From: JBHENC01 sp046262295
GTDB lineage: Bacteria; Acidobacteriota; Blastocatellia; Pyrinomonadales; Pyrinomonadaceae
Assembly: GCA_046262295.1 (NCBI GenBank)
Contig: JBHENC010000003.1
Coordinates: 186,001 to 250,000 of the forward strand
Direction: 5' to 3'
DNA length: 64,000 bases
Below are positions 17,439 to 26,876 of this stretch, piece after piece (positions within the stretch are counted from its first letter, which is position 1; each line of letters opens with the position of its first letter). The translations under genes and the position numbers were made by a program. A model generated the notes under the pieces. The model made no database searches and was not told the DNA's origin. It was given only the letters and a program-made list of their open reading frames with translations.

Positions 17439-18280
17439 AGCAGAGTCTTTAATCCTTCTTCGATGGAGAGAAGCGTTTGCCAGTTGAGTTCATGCTGCAC
17501 GCGCGTTAGATCGGAGATGTAGTTGACGGGCGACGGCGCGGGCAGTAGTGGCGCATCTTCGTCAAAGACGGGCGCGCGTCCGGCAAGGCGACCGATGGTT
17601 TCGACTAACTCGCGCAACGTCAAAGCACCTTTGCGGCCTCCGCCCAGATTGTATAGCCCGTAAGAAATCGAGGAATCAATAAAGGCTCGGCAGGCGCGTG
17701 CGAAATCTTCGACGTGCAGAATGTCGCGCAACGGCGTGCCGTGTAGCGGCAATCGCACAGGTACGCCGTGCTTAACGGCTTCAACATAGCTGCCGACAAA
17801 GCCCGGTTCGTTATAGTCGGAGGCGGGCGCATAAATGTTTGATGAACGAAAGATGGCGGCGCGAATCCCGCGTTCCCGTGCGTAGTAGTCAACGTAACGC
17901 TCGCCGATCAGCTTCGACCATTCGAGCGGCGACTGGCCGCAGTAAGTTGTCGGGCACGTCTCCGGTACTTCCGAAAAGTTGTCCGCGTGTGCGCCGTAAA
18001 CATCTTTCGTCGAAGCGTAGATGAAACAACTGTTCGGCTGCATCTGGCGCAGGACGTTGGCCGTCCCTTCGGCGTTGACCCAGAAAGATTGCGGGGCGGC
18101 TTCCGTGCTTTTGTCGAGATACGCGGCGAGATGTATGACCACATCGTAATCGCCGATTAGCGCCGTGTCGTGTTCGCTCAAAATATCTAAATGCGAGCGG
18201 CGCGAAAAATCGTCCGCCGCGAAAAAACGGCGCACGTGCGTTCCCAGATAACCGCTGCCGCCTGTGACAAGAATCTTCAA
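17435..18280 (-). CDS. NAD(P)-dependent sugar epimerase/dehydratase-like protein (extended SDR)
   Basis: The 281-residue protein has an N-terminal Rossmann loop ILVTGGSGYLGTHV and IHLAAYLD, the YASTKDVYG strand with the expected active-site Ser/Thr, and ends in substrate-binding blocks (RSSNIYAP, LRDILHVEDFARA, LYNLGGG). It resembles nucleotide-sugar epimerases. Oddly, where the YxxxK catalytic Tyr should stand, the sequence reads SPLEWSKLIGE, with Leu at the Tyr position and Lys kept. It is the first gene of the heptose block, overlapping waaF, so an ADP-heptose or envelope sugar substrate is plausible but unproven. If the Tyr really is missing, activity may be altered. Confidence 0.82.
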   Translation of the reverse strand: MKILVTGGSGYLGTHVRRFFAADDFSRRSHLDILSEHDTALIGDYDVVIHLAAYLDKSTEAAPQSFWVNAEGTANVLRQMQPNSCFIYASTKDVYGAHADNFSEVPETCPTTYCGQSPLEWSKLIGERYVDYYARERGIRAAIFRSSNIYAPASDYNEPGFVGSYVEAVKHGVPVRLPLHGTPLRDILHVEDFARACRAFIDSSISYGLYNLGGGRKGALTLRELVETIGRLAGRAPVFDEDAPLLPAPSPVNYISDLTRVQHELNWQTLLSIEEGLKTLL

Positions 18281-18304
18281 AATAAAACTCTTTCCTCGCT
18301 AACC

Positions 18305-19333
18305 TTACTTTGTTGCGCGCGCCAACTCTTTCAATCGCGCGATGGCTTCAGCGCGCCCGATGGCGATCAGCACGTCGCCGCCGCGTATCATCGCATCGCC
18401 CGTCGGATTAAAAAGCGTCGTGCCGTCCGTGTGGCGAATGCTGACGATGACGACATCCAATTCGGAGCGGATCACCGTGAAACGCAATTTGTGCCCGACG
18501 AGCGCGGAAGTCGGCGCGACTTCGACTTGCTCGAAACTAAGATCGAGATCGTCGGCGGCGATTGAGTCTATGAAATCATGGACGGCGGGCTTCAAAAGCG
18601 CCTGCGCCATGCGGTGGCCGCCAATCAGCGTCGGCGCGACAACGCGATTTGCGCCTGCGCGTATCAACTTCGCTTCAGCCTGTTCTTCGGCGGCACGCGC
18701 AACGATATACAACGCGCGGTTCAGATCGCGCGCCGTCAGCGCAATGTAGACATTATCGGCGTCTTCCGCGAGACACGCGACGAGGCCGCGCGCTCGTTCG
18801 ACGCCCGCATCGCGCAGAGTCTCTTCGAGCGTCGCATCGCGCACCAGCACGTTTGCGCCGCCGTCAATCAATGCCGCGACTTTCGATGCATCCTGCTCGA
18901 TGACTACGAAGGGCACGCCGCTGCGCGCTATCTCGCGTATGATGTGCGAACCGACGCGGCCTGCGCCGCAGATGATGAAATGATCGCGCAATTTATTCAT
19001 CTCACGAAAGCGGCGGCGTTCGCCGAAGGTGGCAACGAGTTCCGATTGCACAACCGTCTGCACAATGCCGGAGAGCGCGTAAGCGACTGTGCCGACGCCT
19101 GCAAACATAAAGAGGGAAGCGAAGAATCGTCCCGCCCCGCTCAAAGGATGCACTTCGCCGTAGCCGACAGTGGTGATCGTCATCACCGTCATATACAGGC
19201 TATCGCCGAACGCCCACCCTTCGAGGAGATGGAAGCCGAGCGTGCCGGAGGCAATCGCCACCGTTAGCGCGAAGAGTGCAACGCGCAAGCGCGATTTATT
19301 TGCGATGCGCGGGGCTGAAGAAGTCAAACTCAT
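18305..19333 (-). CDS. Potassium channel with RCK/TrkA regulatory domains
   Basis: The 342-residue protein is a two-membrane-segment K+ channel subunit: a first hydrophobic helix (about 17-37), a re-entrant pore with selectivity filter TVGYGEVHP (about 56-64), a second helix (about 66-90), then a cytoplasmic RCK domain starting IICGAGRVGSHI with an acidic pair VVIEQD closing the nucleotide-binding strand, and a TrkA-C domain (about 255-340). Such channels form tetramers gated by nucleotides or Ca2+. The ligand cannot be told. It lies divergent to the PBP gene; a half heptad repeat is in the 201-bp gap between them. Confidence 0.92.
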   Translation of the reverse strand: MSLTSSAPRIANKSRLRVALFALTVAIASGTLGFHLLEGWAFGDSLYMTVMTITTVGYGEVHPLSGAGRFFASLFMFAGVGTVAYALSGIVQTVVQSELVATFGERRRFREMNKLRDHFIICGAGRVGSHIIREIARSGVPFVVIEQDASKVAALIDGGANVLVRDATLEETLRDAGVERARGLVACLAEDADNVYIALTARDLNRALYIVARAAEEQAEAKLIRAGANRVVAPTLIGGHRMAQALLKPAVHDFIDSIAADDLDLSFEQVEVAPTSALVGHKLRFTVIRSELDVVIVSIRHTDGTTLFNPTGDAMIRGGDVLIAIGRAEAIARLKELARATK

Positions 19334-19405
19334 TTGATACCGGCCGCATCAAACTAAACTCGTCACGGTAGCGAAAACTTATGGCGCGTGTCAATTAGCG
19401 GTTTA

Positions 19406-19427
19406 CAGTTGAGAGTTTAGAGTCTAC
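19406..19427. repeat. Half heptad repeat
   Basis: Three heptads (CAGTTGA, GAGTTTA, GAGTCTA) in register continue the pattern of the hairpin family, but no inverted partner is seen close by. It sits in the 201-bp gap between the divergent channel and PBP genes, so it is the only copy not linked to a stop codon. Confidence 0.5.
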
Positions 19428-19534
19428 ATTTCAACAGGCGAGAGGATCGCGCGGGCAGCTGCGCCGCGTCCCTGATCCCTGTCGCGCCGCGCTTCGTTGC
19501 AAGTTGCCGTGTCGTTGATCTTCTGAAATATTGT

Positions 19535-22306
19535 ATGGCAGTTCGTTATCCACCCGAAAATCGCGTCCCACCTGTTGCCAAAGGCGGCAATCGGTCTTCT
19601 CGTCGCCCGCCGCGCATCGTCAAATACGAAGAGCCAGACGAAAGTTTCTTTCGCCGCTGGCTGCGCCGCATCTTTCGCCCGCCGGTAATCGTCGCCCTCA
19701 TTTTAATCACAGCCATTTCAGTCGGCGTGCTCGGTTATTACTGGTACGTTTTCTCCGAACGCATTGATAGCCGTCTGCGCGGCGATGTTTTTACACGTTC
19801 GGCGGGAATTTACGCCGCGCCGAAACAGTTGCGTGCCGGTGAAACTTTGTCTGTGGACGACCTGATCGGACGCTTGAAGCGCGCCGGTTACGTTGAAAAA
19901 AATCAACAGGCGGATAGCGCGCGCGGACGTTATAACGCGCAGGGCACAATGGTCGAAGTCGAGCCGAGCGCGGACGCGACAGTTGATGGGCGGCGCGCTT
20001 TCCAACGTCTGCGCGTGCAATTTGCGCGCGGTGGAAAATCAATCGCAGCGATTACTAATGCAGATGGTGGCGCGCGGCTTGATAAAGCAGAACTAGAGCC
20101 GGAGTTGTTTAGCTCCGTCACCGGACGCGAGCGTGCCAAACGCAAAGTCGTCGGCTTCAACGATCTGCCGCCCGCCCTTGTCAAAGCCTTGACCGTCACC
20201 GAAGACCGCGATTTCTTCAACCACTACGGCGTCAATTTACGCGGCATCGCGCGCGCCTTTGTGCGCCGCTACGAGGCAGACCCCAGTTCGCCCATCGCGC
20301 GGCAGGGCGGTTCAAGCATCACGCAGCAACTCGTTAAAAATTTGCTGCTCTCGCCCGAACGAACATGGAGCCGCAAAATCGCCGAAGCCTATATGTCCAT
20401 CATTCTGGAAACGCGGCTTTCCAAACAGCAGATTCTCGCGCTCTACGCCAACGAAGTTTATTTAGGCCAGCAGTCCGGTTTTTCCATCAACGGTTTCGGC
20501 GAAGCGGCGGACGCTTATTTTGATAAAGACGTGACGAAGCTGACGTTGCCCGAAGCGGCTTTTCTCGCGGGCATCATACGCAGCCCGAATCGTTACAATC
20601 CTTATCGAGACATTGACACGGCGACCGCGCGCCGCAATCAAGTGCTGGAAAATATGGCGCAAACAGGCGTGATTACACAACTCGAAGCCGCGCAAGCGCA
20701 GGCCACGCCGCTCGTCGTCGTCAACGCGAAAGGACGCATTGACGCTTCCGACGCGCCTTACTTCGCGGACTATGTGCAGAATCAACTCGGCGACATTATC
20801 GCCGGACAGGGCGCTGCCGATCACCTGCGCATCTACACGACGGTTGATATGGATTTGGAGCGCGCCGCGTATGCTGCCGTGACGAAGCAACTAAACGCGC
20901 TCGATAAAATCTACGCGAAGAAGATTGCCCCGGGAACTTTGCAGGCTGCGCTCGTGGCAATGGACGCGCACACGGGCGAGATTGTGGCGATGGTCGGCGG
21001 GCGCGACTATTCAAAGAGCCAGCTCAATCGCGCGGTGGACGCGATGCGACAGCCCGGCTCCGTCTTCAAGCCTTTCGTTTACGCCACCGCGCTCAATACC
21101 GCCTACGATTCTGCGGCGCGCGTTATCACGCCCGCCACCATTTATCAGGACGCACCGAAGACTTTCAATTACGGCAATCAGGAATACACGCCCGGAAACT
21201 TCGGGGACTCGTATTCAAACGGCCCCGTCACGTTGCGCGACGCGCTCGTTCATAGCTTAAATGTCGTGACCGTTGATGTCGCAACGGAAGTCAGCATCGG
21301 GCGCGTGATGAATCTGGCGGCGAAGGCCGGGCTTCCGAAACCGAAAAGTTTTTATCCGGCGATGGCGCTCGGCACAAGCGAAGCGACGCCGCTCGAAGTC
21401 GCTTCCGCGTACACTTCGTTTGCCGCAAACGGCACACGCGCCACACCCGTCGCCATCTCCCGCGTCACAACCGGCAAGGGCGAAACTGTCGCCGCGCCGA
21501 CCGCGCAGCACAATGAAGTAATGCGCCCGGATGTCGCGTATGTGATGACTTCGATGTTGAAGGATGTCGTTAATCGCGGCACGGCGGCGAAGGTGCGCGC
21601 ACGCGGCTTCAAAGCAAACGTCGCGGGCAAAACCGGCACATCGCGCGATGGTTGGTTCGCGGGCTACACGCCGAATCTGGTCTGCGTCGTTTATGTAGGC
21701 TTCGACGACGGCTCGCAACTCGGTTTGACGGGCGCGGATTCAGCGCTTCCCATCTGGGCGGATTTTATGACGGCGGCACTGGGAGCGCACCCGGAGTGGG
21801 GCGGCGATTGGCAGATGCCCGATAATATCCAGCAAGCCGCGATAGACACGCGCACCGGACAACTCGCCTCCGCCGACAATCCCTATAAGCGCACGGAGCT
21901 TTTCGTCAACAACACCGCACCGACCGCCGTCAGCACTGCGCCGGAAGAAGAGACCGAAGCTCTGCCCGAAGATGCGCCGAAGGCAGGCGGTGAGTACGAC
22001 TACGAACCCGCGCCGTTGCTGCCGGAAGACGCGCCGCCCCCCCCGCCAGCTTCTTCAAGAGCCAGACGCGCCCCGAAACTAGAAGGTCACGGCGTTCTTC
22101 AACCCGACGGCTCATCGCGTTTGGAGGGCACAATCACGCTCGACATTGATCCGACGACCGGCTTAATCGCTGTCCCGACGTGTCCCGTCAGCCGCTCAAA
22201 AACTTACGTCATCGGAACGGAGCCGCGCGCGTATTGCAGCCCGCAATATCACACAGGCAGATCGGCCACGCCGGGCACGACGCGCCCGCGTCTCGTTTCG
22301 CCGTAG
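19535..22306 (+). CDS. Class A penicillin-binding protein (PBP1A-like)
   Basis: This 923-residue bifunctional peptidoglycan synthase has a basic cytoplasmic N-terminus, a membrane segment (about 50-72), a UB2H-like linker (about 80-200), a GT51 glycosyltransferase domain with TEDRDFF (E223) and GGSSITQQL (259-266), and a transpeptidase domain with S509-VF-K512 (QPGSVFKPF), SLN (574-576) and KTG (699-701). After about residue 770 comes an acidic Pro/Glu/Ala-rich stretch and a small C-terminal domain with two cysteines. An alternative TTG lies 4 bp upstream. It polymerises and cross-links glycan strands in the periplasm. Confidence 0.95.
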   Translation: MAVRYPPENRVPPVAKGGNRSSRRPPRIVKYEEPDESFFRRWLRRIFRPPVIVALILITAISVGVLGYYWYVFSERIDSRLRGDVFTRSAGIYAAPKQLRAGETLSVDDLIGRLKRAGYVEKNQQADSARGRYNAQGTMVEVEPSADATVDGRRAFQRLRVQFARGGKSIAAITNADGGARLDKAELEPELFSSVTGRERAKRKVVGFNDLPPALVKALTVTEDRDFFNHYGVNLRGIARAFVRRYEADPSSPIARQGGSSITQQLVKNLLLSPERTWSRKIAEAYMSIILETRLSKQQILALYANEVYLGQQSGFSINGFGEAADAYFDKDVTKLTLPEAAFLAGIIRSPNRYNPYRDIDTATARRNQVLENMAQTGVITQLEAAQAQATPLVVVNAKGRIDASDAPYFADYVQNQLGDIIAGQGAADHLRIYTTVDMDLERAAYAAVTKQLNALDKIYAKKIAPGTLQAALVAMDAHTGEIVAMVGGRDYSKSQLNRAVDAMRQPGSVFKPFVYATALNTAYDSAARVITPATIYQDAPKTFNYGNQEYTPGNFGDSYSNGPVTLRDALVHSLNVVTVDVATEVSIGRVMNLAAKAGLPKPKSFYPAMALGTSEATPLEVASAYTSFAANGTRATPVAISRVTTGKGETVAAPTAQHNEVMRPDVAYVMTSMLKDVVNRGTAAKVRARGFKANVAGKTGTSRDGWFAGYTPNLVCVVYVGFDDGSQLGLTGADSALPIWADFMTAALGAHPEWGGDWQMPDNIQQAAIDTRTGQLASADNPYKRTELFVNNTAPTAVSTAPEEETEALPEDAPKAGGEYDYEPAPLLPEDAPPPPPASSRARRAPKLEGHGVLQPDGSSRLEGTITLDIDPTTGLIAVPTCPVSRSKTYVIGTEPRAYCSPQYHTGRSATPGTTRPRLVSP

Positions 22307-22513
22307 ATTGCGCTCGATTTTATCGCATCGCTCGCCACGCGACGTTTGAATAGTTAACCACCGCATATCTCTCGAAACTTCACCGGTCACGGACTCTTCC
22401 GCCGTCATGATGGTAGCCGCCTGAAAAGAATGTGGCGTCAGCGGGTGCGGGCTGTTGCCCGTCCCGGCGTTGCTAAAGGGGAATGCAGGCTTCTTGAAAA
22501 AGGTGCGGAAGAA

Positions 22514-24163
22514 TTAGTGATTTGCGTTGGCCGCTGGCGCGGAAGATGCGTTGCGTTGCGTGTTTGTGTTGGAATTGGCGTTGGCGTTCTTGTTTTCGCC
22601 GGATGCTTCAGCAATCTTCATTCCGGCGCGTTGTAAAAGCATGATGCCGTAGCGCACCGGCACGGCGAAATTCGACGCGGAATTCTCCACAAAGATAGCG
22701 AAGTTGATGCCGATAACGCGACCGGATTGGCCGAAAAGCGGCGCGCCCGATCCGCCTTCCGCCGTGCTCGCGTCATAGACGATGCGGCGTGCGTTAAGGT
22801 CTGTGATGTGGCCGCGCGTGGTGAGCGGCTGAATATACTTTTTGTCGGATAGGCAGCCGAGTAGAGATTGAAGCGACGCGCCGCAGCGTGTTTGAATACC
22901 GCGCGCTTCCGTTTCATCCAGACGCGCGAGCAAGCGATCCGGCCCCGAAGGATAGCCGATCAGCACCACTTCTCTACCGATGGCGATGGCATCGGAATCT
23001 CCGTCGAGCGGAAGCACCGGGATACCCGCAAGGCTGTCTTTGTCTTCAATCACGCACACCGCCAGATCGTCGCGTTGCGCGGCTTCCTTGAAGTGCAGCG
23101 GAATCGCTTGCGAGTGTTCCGGGAAGAAGGCCATCAAACGCTTCAAACGAGGGCGCGCTTTTACGTCGCTGCTCAAACTCTGCACCCGTTGATCGCCCGC
23201 GAGCCAGGGCTGCGCGACATGGCGGTTGGTCAGCACGTATCCGTCCCCGACATGAAAACCCGTGCCGACGAACTCGAATTCTGCGACCGCGCCTTTGCCT
23301 TCGGCGGTCAGTTGCGGCGCGCCGTTCATCGCCGCCTGCGCCTCTGCGTCTTCGTTTTGCGACGGTTCACGATAGCGCAATGGGCGATTAGTGCCCGGTT
23401 CGACGAAGATAAACGAGCCGGAGATTAAGCAGACGCCGTTTCCGTAATCGCTACGCAGCTTCGGCACAAGCGACATACTTCCGATGATGTCGTTGTTGGT
23501 GCGTGTCACTTCGCCCAGCTTTTGATTGGTGCTGCCGACGGATTCCTGCATCTGCGCGATCTGATTCTTTTGGTCGTTAATTAAACGGCGGCTGAATTGC
23601 ACCTCTTTGTAGAGCGCAAAGCCTATGTAGAGAAGTCCGCCGACGAGCGAGATGGCGATGGCGAGAGTAATCAACTTAGTGCTCAGCTTGATTTCGCGGA
23701 CAAGCTCGCGCGTGAACTCGCGCAGAAAAACTTTGGCATCGTCGCGCCGTGCCGTCGCCGCCGATTCAATCGCCGCGTGCTCTATAAAGGGCGCAACGTG
23801 CGGCTCGTAGCGGCGGTCTTTAATTGTCGCGGGCAGAGAACTCACGGGGAAGAATTGCAGCGCAACATCAGCCGATCCGATTCTGATTTCGTCGCCGTCA
23901 TCAATCTCCGCCTGTGCCTCAAGCGGCGCATTGTTATGCGTGATGTCGAGCGAAGAATTGAAAGCCGTGACGTGGTAGGAACCATTGGTGCGCGTCAATT
24001 CAAGCATCGCGCCGGATGCATCGGCGGTTTCGTGTGCGGGCGATAGAGGCTGCAAACGCAATTCGCAGTCAGCGCCCGTGCCAACGCGAATACGGTTCTG
24101 CATTAACACTTCCGTGTGTTTGGCAAGACCCGCCACGATATGAATTGCTAAACCGCTCGCCAT
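22514..24163 (-). CDS. FHA-like/trypsin-like membrane serine protease
   Basis: The 549-residue protein has an unusual order: an N-terminal FHA-like region (about 15-106; RVGTGADCELRL and DDGDEIRIGSADVALQ), a membrane helix (about 163-184), a coiled-coil-like linker (190-225) and a trypsin-fold domain (about 290-515) with a complete triad: H315 (LTNRHVA), D366 (DDLAVCVI) and S472 (EGGSGAPLFG). The Gly-rich loop around Ser fits the chymotrypsin/HtrA class. A low-complexity Asn/Ala-rich tail closes the protein. Orientation (FHA inside, protease outside) is inferred from the basic region before the helix. It would couple phospho-signals inside to proteolysis in the periplasm, but the FHA match is by pattern only. 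Confidence 0.75.
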   Translation of the reverse strand: MASGLAIHIVAGLAKHTEVLMQNRIRVGTGADCELRLQPLSPAHETADASGAMLELTRTNGSYHVTAFNSSLDITHNNAPLEAQAEIDDGDEIRIGSADVALQFFPVSSLPATIKDRRYEPHVAPFIEHAAIESAATARRDDAKVFLREFTRELVREIKLSTKLITLAIAISLVGGLLYIGFALYKEVQFSRRLINDQKNQIAQMQESVGSTNQKLGEVTRTNNDIIGSMSLVPKLRSDYGNGVCLISGSFIFVEPGTNRPLRYREPSQNEDAEAQAAMNGAPQLTAEGKGAVAEFEFVGTGFHVGDGYVLTNRHVAQPWLAGDQRVQSLSSDVKARPRLKRLMAFFPEHSQAIPLHFKEAAQRDDLAVCVIEDKDSLAGIPVLPLDGDSDAIAIGREVVLIGYPSGPDRLLARLDETEARGIQTRCGASLQSLLGCLSDKKYIQPLTTRGHITDLNARRIVYDASTAEGGSGAPLFGQSGRVIGINFAIFVENSASNFAVPVRYGIMLLQRAGMKIAEASGENKNANANSNTNTQRNASSAPAANANH

Positions 24164-24262
24164 AAAGAAACTTCTAAATTACTTCAACTCCGCGCGCTGC
24201 TTTTGCGATAAAGACACCTGTCGCAAGCGGCGTACCTGAACAATATTATCATGCCGCGATTT

Positions 24263-25012
24263 CTAAGATGCAACGATTCCGACGCGCAGGCTAAGCGGCC
24301 ATGCCACAGGTCTTTTCTCTTCCGGCACGCCCCACACATCGAGCATCTCTTCTGCGAACTCCGGCACGGGATCGAAACCACGCGCTTCAATGAATCTCTG
24401 TGTTGCCGACCAACTGCGCACATAACCGAGCAGTTCGGCCAGAGACCAATCGGCCTGCATTCTCAGGTGAGGAGTTTTGACTTCTCTGAAGGGAAATGCC
24501 ACCGAGCGATAGCCGTCTTCGACGATGCTTCGTTCGGGCGGCCAGTACGGGCCGACCACCTCTTCGTACAGGTGCGTTATCTTCGGATCAATCTCTGCGG
24601 AGATATTCAGCAAGTCGTAAGACCATGCGGCGAAGATGCCTGACGGACGCAGCACACGCTGCACTTCCGCGTAGAATTTATCCAGATCGAGCCAGTGTAG
24701 CGCCTGTGCCACCGTCACCAAATCAATCGAGCCGGATTCAATTCCGGTTTGTTCGGCGGGCGCAACGCTGTAAGTTATCTTTTCGTGCGCGGGCGCGTTG
24801 CTTATTTGCGCGGAGCTGGCATCGGTGGCGATGATGTGCTCAAAGAAAGAAGCGAGGCCGCGCGCCGCCTGACCATTTCCGGTAGCACAATCCCAAGCTC
24901 TTTGATGTGATGGAACGACGGAGGCGAGAAATTCGAACAGGGCAAGCGGGTAAGTCGGGCGATACTTCGCGTAGTCAGACGACCGTTTTGAAAAGTGGTC
25001 TTTGAAAGTCAT
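24263..25012 (-). CDS. Class I SAM-dependent methyltransferase
   Basis: The 249-residue protein (ATG at 25012; a TTG four codons upstream is less likely) is a Methyltransf_11-type enzyme. It opens FKDHFSKRSSDYAKYRPTYP, has motif I as AWDCATGNGQAARGL (about 42-56), motif II as IIATDAS, and a post-motif block IDLVTVAQALHWLDLDKFYAEVQRVL (about 105-130), as in the yeast TMT1/UbiE-like group. The acceptor is unknown. It could act on a small acid or metabolite. Its neighbours, a 58-residue membrane protein and a membrane protease, give no hint. Confidence 0.85.
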   Translation of the reverse strand: MTFKDHFSKRSSDYAKYRPTYPLALFEFLASVVPSHQRAWDCATGNGQAARGLASFFEHIIATDASSAQISNAPAHEKITYSVAPAEQTGIESGSIDLVTVAQALHWLDLDKFYAEVQRVLRPSGIFAAWSYDLLNISAEIDPKITHLYEEVVGPYWPPERSIVEDGYRSVAFPFREVKTPHLRMQADWSLAELLGYVRSWSATQRFIEARGFDPVPEFAEEMLDVWGVPEEKRPVAWPLSLRVGIVAS

Positions 25013-25056
25013 CTGTGGTTTCAAGATGCACGCTGAATCAATGGCACACGTTCATC

Positions 25057-25233
25057 TCATCTGACGTATCTCATTAATGACATGAACCCCAGCAAGAACC
25101 GGCCGCCCCAAACTGCGGCGAGGATTCCCACAGACCCTATGAATATAATGCCCGCGAAAAAAGATATGCCAATCCATAACACTAGGCCGCCTGCGAGAAC
25201 AACGCCGAATACGAATCTCAGTAGCAATGTCAC
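25057..25233 (-). CDS. Small membrane protein, 58 residues
   Basis: Reading the minus strand from a GTG at 25233 gives a 58-residue protein made of two hydrophobic helices (about residues 2-22 and 24-42), with basic residues at the N-terminus and near the end (GGRFLLGF, MRYVR). A GAAGAGG ribosome site lies about 9 nt before the GTG. The gene sits in the same direction as its neighbours, between the methyltransferase start and gcvPB, 80 bp downstream of the latter. Function unknown; a hairpin-type membrane protein. A competing plus-strand frame across this position is Pro/Thr-rich and lacks a ribosome site. Confidence 0.6.
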   Translation of the reverse strand: MTLLLRFVFGVVLAGGLVLWIGISFFAGIIFIGSVGILAAVWGGRFLLGFMSLMRYVR

Positions 25234-25313
25234 AGCCTACCTCTTCATCTCAATAACGGCCTACCGCTTAGACGCCGTAATATTGTTTCGACAACGTGGC
25301 TGCCCAGCACACT

Positions 25314-26843
25314 TTATGCAGCCGTCGCCGCCTCTTTTGGTTTCCAGCGCAGAACGGGTTTGCGCGCGGCGGCGGCTTCGTCAAGGCGTCCGATGCGTGT
25401 GGAGTGCGGCGCATTGAGAACCGTTTCAGGGTCTTCGACGGCTTCGCGGGCGATTGATTGCATCGCCTCTATAAATTGATCCAACTCCTGCCGCCCGACG
25501 GATTCCGTCGGCTCGATCAACATCGCGCCCTGCACGATCAAAGGAAAGTAGATGGTCATCGGATGAAAGCCGTAATCAATCAGACGCTTGGCGATGTCTA
25601 GCGTGTGAACACCCTTGCGCGATTGCCGTTTGTCTGTGAAGACGACTTCGTGCATCGGCGGCGCGTCGAACGGTTTATCGTAATCGGCGGCGAGGCCGTG
25701 CGCGATATAACGCGCGTTAAGGACGGCGGCTTCCGTCGCTTCGCGCAGACCGTCAGCCCCGTGCGTGTGAATGTATGCGAGGGCGCGCGCGTGCATTCCG
25801 AAGTTGCCGTAAAAGGCTTTGACGCGCCCGATGGATTGCGGCTTATCGAAATCGAGGCGAAAATTGTCGCCGTCTTTAACGACGAAGGGCACAGGCAAAA
25901 ATGGTTCGAGTTCTTTGGTGCAGCAGCAGGGGCCGGAGCCGGGGCCGCCGCCGCCGTGCGGCGTCGAAAAAGTTTTGTGCAGGTTCAGGTGAATCACGTC
26001 AACGCCCATATCGCCGGGACGCGCGACGCCGACCAGCGCGTTCATGTTCGCGCCGTCCATATAAACGAGGCCGCCCGCATCATGAATGATTTTGCATATT
26101 TCGCGTATGTTCTTTTCAAAAAGGCCGACGGTGTTCGGGTTCGTCAGCATGAGGCCAGCGACGCCGCCTTCAGCGCAGAGCGCGCGCAGATGCTCTAAAT
26201 CCGTCAAGCCTTCAGGCGTTGATTTGATCGTTTTGACGTTGAAGCCGGAAAGATTCGCGGACGCGGGATTCGTGCCGTGCGCGGAATCTGGAATCAACAT
26301 CGTGCGGCGTGTCTTGGAGGCTTCGCCGTCGCGCGCGTCTAAGAAGGCGCGGATAATCATCACGCCGGTCATCTCGCCGTGCGCGCCCGCCGCCGGTTGC
26401 AAAGAGATGCCGGGAAGCCCTGTGATTTCCGCGAGGTGCTGTTGCAATTCATATATAACGGCGAGCGCGCCCTGCGCGTCTTCAACGGAAGCCAACGGGT
26501 GCAGGTTAGCAAGCCCATTGATGCGCGCGACCTTTTCATTCAAGCGCGAGTTATACTTCATCGTGCAGGAACCGAGCGGATACATCCCCAGATCAACCGA
26601 ATAGTTCCACGTGGAGATGCGCGTGAAATGGCGCACCACGTCCACTTCGCTCACTTCCGGCAAACCTTCGAGATCATCTTCGCGGCGCAAGTTCGGCGGA
26701 AGGAAACCGTCGAGCGGCGTTTCTTCGACATCGAGCGGCGGCAACTTGTAGCCGATTCTGCCGGGTTGCGAACGCTCGAAGATCAACGCTTCGTTCTGCG
26801 TTAAGTGCGGCGTAACTTTCGTGATGTTGATTGATTGTTTCAT
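25314..26843 (-). CDS. gcvPB: Glycine dehydrogenase (decarboxylating) subunit 2
   Basis: This 509-residue protein is the C-terminal half of the split P-protein of the glycine cleavage system. It carries the PLP-lysine block HLNLHKTFSTPHGGGGPGSGP, and family blocks EVDVVRHFTRIST, LYPLGSCTMKYN-like LGSCTMKYNSRL and DSAHGTNPASANLSGF. With subunit 1 it decarboxylates glycine and passes aminomethyl to the lipoyl group of GcvH. The length fits split forms. The last part of the operon T-H-PA-PB as transcribed, 33 bp after gcvPA. Confidence 0.95.
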   Translation of the reverse strand: MKQSINITKVTPHLTQNEALIFERSQPGRIGYKLPPLDVEETPLDGFLPPNLRREDDLEGLPEVSEVDVVRHFTRISTWNYSVDLGMYPLGSCTMKYNSRLNEKVARINGLANLHPLASVEDAQGALAVIYELQQHLAEITGLPGISLQPAAGAHGEMTGVMIIRAFLDARDGEASKTRRTMLIPDSAHGTNPASANLSGFNVKTIKSTPEGLTDLEHLRALCAEGGVAGLMLTNPNTVGLFEKNIREICKIIHDAGGLVYMDGANMNALVGVARPGDMGVDVIHLNLHKTFSTPHGGGGPGSGPCCCTKELEPFLPVPFVVKDGDNFRLDFDKPQSIGRVKAFYGNFGMHARALAYIHTHGADGLREATEAAVLNARYIAHGLAADYDKPFDAPPMHEVVFTDKRQSRKGVHTLDIAKRLIDYGFHPMTIYFPLIVQGAMLIEPTESVGRQELDQFIEAMQSIAREAVEDPETVLNAPHSTRIGRLDEAAAARKPVLRWKPKEAATAA

Positions 26844-26876
26844 AACTTTGAAGCGTGCGGCACAAGCCTTGTCGAA

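Noticed and set aside
22430..22636. 68-codon plus-strand frame before the protease stop
   Set aside because: Half of it is antisense to the protease C-terminus and it has no ribosome site; a hydrophobic end arises from the Asn/Ala-rich repeat read backward.
25082..25417. 111-codon plus-strand frame
   Set aside because: Pro/Thr/Asn-rich, no ribosome site and overlaps the gcvPB end; the minus strand has a small membrane protein here.
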